Positions 61,491-64,000 of a stretch of 64,000 nt of DNA are shown one piece after another. The notes below the pieces were generated by a model. The model did no database searches, was not told the DNA's origin, and saw only the letters and a list, made by a program, of their open reading frames with translations. Each line of letters begins with the position of its first letter. The first letter of the stretch is position 1. A program made the position numbers and the translations under genes. This DNA is from Vibrio mangrovi (GTDB lineage: Bacteria; Pseudomonadota; Gammaproteobacteria; Enterobacterales; Vibrionaceae), in assembly GCF_024346955.1 (NCBI RefSeq), contig NZ_AP024883.1, positions 1,550,001 to 1,614,000 on the forward strand. Direction: 5' to 3'.

Positions 61491-62066
61491 ATGGCAGGCA
61501 GGGCTTTTGGTTTTGATTACAAGGAAGAATGGCTTGAAAATGAAAGACTAAGACAAGAAAATTCAAAAGAAAACTGGATTTATATTGGTACTGATGTACA
61601 GCGACCAGATATGGCAAAAATAGGACTAACTACTGGCTCCTTGGGTACTAGGGCGAGTGGAAGCCAAAACCCTTTTTATACTCTGCTATGCGCATTTAAA
61701 ATAAAAGCTGGAGTTAAAAAGGAACAAGTCAAACATATTGAAGATTCAGTCAAAGTATTTTTGAATCAGTCTTATCAGTGTATAAATCATGAGGGGTCAG
61801 GTCGTGAATCTGAGTGGTTTTATGTATCGCCATACGAAATGAGAGGGATTGTACATGACTACTTATATGAAAACTTCAGTTGGGAAATGTACTGCTATCA
61901 TTGCCATATAAGAGATATTGGAGTGATTTATTCTTGGGAAAATGCAGCTTTGCTGCAGAATACACGTCGTGCTCCGTATCAAGCAAATGACTTAAGCTCA
62001 CCACCGGTAGACCCCGATTGTTACATGCCCGGTGGTTGTGGTCGTGACTGTGATTGTTGGGATTAA
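61491..62066 (+). CDS. GIY-YIG-like (T5orf172-type) protein, integron cassette gene
   Basis: 191 residues with AGGAGG before the ATG. NWIYIGTDVQRPDMAKIGLT and TRASGSQNPFYTLLCAFKIK match the T5orf172/GIY-YIG nuclease fold; a likely catalytic Arg is in GTRASG. The C-terminus is unusual: CYMPGGCGRDCDCWD, a short Cys/Asp-rich tail that may bind metal. An attC site starts 32 bp after the stop, so this is a cassette gene. A role in DNA cleavage or phage defence is inference. Confidence 0.65.
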   Translation: MAGRAFGFDYKEEWLENERLRQENSKENWIYIGTDVQRPDMAKIGLTTGSLGTRASGSQNPFYTLLCAFKIKAGVKKEQVKHIEDSVKVFLNQSYQCINHEGSGRESEWFYVSPYEMRGIVHDYLYENFSWEMYCYHCHIRDIGVIYSWENAALLQNTRRAPYQANDLSSPPVDPDCYMPGGCGRDCDCWD

Positions 62067-62097
62067 TTATATCCGAGTAGTCTCTAGCAACAAAATC

Positions 62098-62219
62098 TAA
62101 CAAACTGTTCAAGAGGGATTCGCAACGCGTGGCATTTTTACTATGCGTTGGTTTTAGTGTTTAAGGTGGTATGCGGAGGCTTCGGTATTGCGTTGCTCAC
62201 CCTTTAACAGGGTGTTAGA
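62098..62219 (+). other. Integron attC site (VCR-like)
   Basis: It starts TAACAAACTGTTCAAGAGGG, has the inner CAACGCGTGGC and TTTAAGG elements, and ends CACCCTTTAACAGGGTGTTA followed by GA. CTGTTCAAGAGGG near the left end pairs with CCCTTTAACAG near the right end. About 122 nt, as in Vibrio superintegron repeats. Cleavage is expected between G and TT at 62214/62215. Confidence 0.88.
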
Positions 62220-62239
62220 AATAAAAGGAGATCAACTCT

Positions 62240-62971
62240 TTGGCAGCAAGAGATAAGGCAATTCAAGGCAGAGAGGATATATCAAGATTTGTTGTACATC
62301 TTACGAGGGATGATTATAAAGATTTTGATTTTGGCTCAACTGCTGATGAGAATTTTAGGAACATTATTGAAGAACGTTTTATTGGTGCATATAGCGCGCA
62401 TTGTATAAATGCACAACAAATTCCAGAAGACGCAGAAAAATCATTTTATGTAGCGTGTTTTTCAGAAGTTCCGCTAACTCAGCTTCATTTACTTACTAGA
62501 AAAATGGAGGGGAGGAGAACAGAGTTAAAACCTTATGGTATTGTATTCTCCAGAGAATTTATCCTTTCTAAAGGAGCTCAGCCAGCAATTTATATTAATT
62601 CATATGGTGATAACACTGATATAAGAGATGCTGTAGATTCACTTTTTGATATGGCGAGGAGAACCGGATTTAAAAGGGGGGAAATACGAAAAATATTACC
62701 TTACTTGAATGCTATGCATGAACGATATGACTTTACATGGGAAAGAGAGTGGCGAATCGTTGGTGGTATCGCGTTTAGACCAAAAGATGTTGTAGCGGTA
62801 ATTTTACCACTTGAAGAAGAATTAGATTTGAGAGAAGAATTTATAGAAAAAGGAATTCCAGTTCTTTCTCCTGGTTTAACTTACGAAGAAATAGTAAACC
62901 AATTTTCTCTACAACAAAAAGCAACAAGGACTGCTTGGATTAGAAATAAAAAGCGCCGTAGCAGAAAATAA
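62240..62971 (+). CDS. AbiGi/DUF2971-like protein, integron cassette gene
   Basis: 243 residues from TTG with AGGAG about 9 nt upstream, 20 bp after the attC end. SRFVVHLTRDDY, ACFSEVPLTQLHLL, YGIVFSREFIL and GAQPAIYI with WEREWRIVGGI resemble the AbiGi abortive-infection and DUF2971 proteins. AbiGi is a putative antitoxin of a phage-defence pair. No attC separates it from the following PIN-like gene (55 bp away), so the two probably form one cassette. Confidence 0.6.
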   Translation: MAARDKAIQGREDISRFVVHLTRDDYKDFDFGSTADENFRNIIEERFIGAYSAHCINAQQIPEDAEKSFYVACFSEVPLTQLHLLTRKMEGRRTELKPYGIVFSREFILSKGAQPAIYINSYGDNTDIRDAVDSLFDMARRTGFKRGEIRKILPYLNAMHERYDFTWEREWRIVGGIAFRPKDVVAVILPLEEELDLREEFIEKGIPVLSPGLTYEEIVNQFSLQQKATRTAWIRNKKRRSRK

Positions 62972-63025
62972 TTTCTAACAAGTCGAATCATTTGACAAAA
63001 TAATTGTCACGCAAAGGAGAAAATA

Positions 63026-63700
63026 ATGCCATTACCAATTATTTTATGGGGCTTAGGTGCTGCTGTCGCAGCTTATGCTGGTAAAAAGGGCTATGACTAT
63101 TATTCAGAAGAAAAAGAAAAGGAAAAACGCGATAGGCGTGCAAGAGAACGACAACAATATGAAGAAAAAGTTTCTAAAGCCAAATTGGCTTCCGAGGCAT
63201 TCGAATCTCAATGGGGAGAGCGTTTTGAATCTCTTCTATTAGTTGATTCCAATATATGGATGAATCGTGATTATGAGGATTTTTTTAAGAATCTTGAATG
63301 GGTTATGAGTCGATTCGAAAGCAGCATTAAAATGTCTTCAGTTCAGTTTGATGAAATGATTAATTTGAAAAATCTGCCTTATGACAACCCTAAAAGTAAG
63401 CTTGCAAGATGCGCATTAGCAAGAATTGAATATTTTCAGAATATTGATTTAATCGAAATAATTCCAATGGGTCTAAACGCTAAGAAAAATGCATATGCTG
63501 ATCCAGATATTATTGAAATTTTGGTTGATTCTTTAAAATTACATTCTGCTATGACTTTGGTTTCTGATGATCGCGAACTCAGAATTAGAGCAAATCAAAT
63601 CTTAAAAGACAAACAAGCTCCTGATTTCAAATCAATTATGGGTACAGAGCTCCATAAGGAAATGAAAGAATACCAAGAAAATATTCAGTTCTTGAGCTAA
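63026..63700 (+). CDS. Membrane-anchored PIN-like nuclease, integron cassette gene
   Basis: 224 residues with AAAGGAG before the ATG. A membrane helix (about 4-18) and a charged coiled coil (about 25-58) lead to a PIN-like domain (about 65-205): LLVDSNIWMN with the first Asp, DPDIIEILVDS and MTLVSDDRELRIRA with later acidic residues. PIN proteins are RNases; membrane tethering is unusual. The stop TAA is the first part of an attC site. Preceded by an AbiGi-like gene. Confidence 0.65.
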   Translation: MPLPIILWGLGAAVAAYAGKKGYDYYSEEKEKEKRDRRARERQQYEEKVSKAKLASEAFESQWGERFESLLLVDSNIWMNRDYEDFFKNLEWVMSRFESSIKMSSVQFDEMINLKNLPYDNPKSKLARCALARIEYFQNIDLIEIIPMGLNAKKNAYADPDIIEILVDSLKLHSAMTLVSDDRELRIRANQILKDKQAPDFKSIMGTELHKEMKEYQENIQFLS

Positions 63701-63793
63701 CAAGAAAATTAAATCGGACTAAAAATGTTTGGCTTGATTTGCTGCGCTCACAAGTATAGCCAAGCATTTTTAGCCGTTTATTTAAGCGTTAGC
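63698..63793 (+). other. Integron attC site (non-VCR type)
   Basis: Begins TAACAAG at the stop codon and ends GCGTTAGC. The inner arms GGACTAAAAATGTTTGGC and GCCAAGCATTTTTAGCC are nearly complementary. About 96 nt; it differs in sequence from the attC at 62098. Confidence 0.85.
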
Positions 63794-63821
63794 TTTTCAG
63801 CGCTGAGCAGAGAAGGGATTT

Positions 63822-64000
63822 ATGGCAAGAACAAATAAAATCAGAAAAGAAAAGCTATCTATCTATTTGGCGAGAGATGGCTGCAAGCCAGATTCTGATG
63901 TTATAAAGCTAGAAAATGCTAAGCAGCCTATTGAAATAGACTTGCCTGAAGCAGAATCAGCCCGTCTTTACATAAAAAAACAGCCACCCAAAAATTCTCC
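63822..64000 (+). CDS. DUF6119/TIGR04141-like protein, 3' partial cassette gene
   Basis: ATG 63822 with AGAAGGG just upstream; 59 codons are visible, and the frame is open at the window end. MARTNKIRKEKLSIYLARDG resembles the N-terminus of the sporadically distributed TIGR04141/DUF6119 proteins, large proteins often found in mobile or defence contexts. It begins about 30 bp after an attC, so it is the next cassette. Confidence 0.5.
   Translation, partial: MARTNKIRKEKLSIYLARDGCKPDSDVIKLENAKQPIEIDLPEAESARLYIKKQPPKNS

Noticed and set aside
62972..63025. TAACAAG at about 62978 as a third attC site
   Set aside because: The spacer is only 55 bp and lacks the inner arms and a GTTRRRY right end.
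1..64000. CRISPR array or insertion-sequence transposase
   Set aside because: No short regularly spaced non-coding repeats and no transposase were seen; the only regular repeats are coding.

Overview
The window looks like chromosomal DNA of a marine or plant-associated gammaproteobacterium, most likely a Vibrio. This is inferred from a VCR-like attC site, a giant type I-secreted RTX adhesin, MetJ-type boxes at metA, CheV, and DUF1415/DUF1289/DUF2726 genes of the kind seen in vibrios. A pectate lyase of family PL9 and an Svx/AvrXca-type metalloprotease point to contact with plant or algal material.

Layout. 1-10.4 kb: 3' part of a giant adhesin gene built of 294-bp repeats, ending in PA14, RTX and type I secretion modules. 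10.4-20 kb: housekeeping and signalling genes (DUF1415, an MFS/LysR divergent pair, two paralogous small membrane proteins, a PilW-like TPR lipoprotein, metA, cheV, a DUF2726 protein, a diguanylate cyclase) and two tandem tRNA-Val(GAC) genes. 20-30 kb: oxidoreductases (Gfo/Idh/MocA, SDR, a Tat-exported-looking alcohol dehydrogenase), an AraC regulator, an MBL hydrolase, a nucleotidyltransferase, a MOSC protein, a cold-shock/DUF1294 fusion, a Vat/CatB-type acetyltransferase and an alpha/beta hydrolase. 30-38 kb: a Liv-type ABC importer operon ending in a hydantoin/aspartate racemase gene, a small secreted protein and an ethanolamine-permease-like APC transporter. 39.5-44.5 kb: two secreted proteins (Svx-like protease, PL9 pectate lyase) sharing the same N-terminal Fn3-like module pair.

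44.6-55.9 kb is the most unusual region: a seven-gene, one-strand operon. In transcription order it encodes an aminotransferase fused to an acyl-ACP-reductase-like domain, a PEP-synthase/rifampin-phosphotransferase-like enzyme, a PssA-type CDP-alcohol phosphatidyltransferase, a CDP-archaeol-synthase (CarS)-like protein, a phosphatidylserine decarboxylase, a second PEP-synthase-like enzyme and a UbiA-like prenyltransferase. UbiA, CarS, PssA and Psd together mirror the late steps of archaeal ether-lipid (archaetidylethanolamine) synthesis. With the fatty-aldehyde/amine-forming fusion and the two phosphotransferase-like enzymes, they suggest an undescribed pathway for a modified, CDP-activated, ethanolamine-headed lipid or lipid-like metabolite. 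The product is inferred, not shown.

56-64 kb is accessory DNA: two GFA-family genes around a decayed LysR gene, a ParE/Phd-YefM toxin-antitoxin pair, a nucleotidyltransferase-HEPN fusion, a Ntox44-like toxin with a coupled candidate immunity gene between two long structured direct repeats, and then integron cassettes. The cassettes carry a GIY-YIG-like gene, an AbiGi/DUF2971-like plus membrane-anchored PIN-like pair, and a partial DUF6119-like gene, with two recognisable attC sites. No integrase is in the window.
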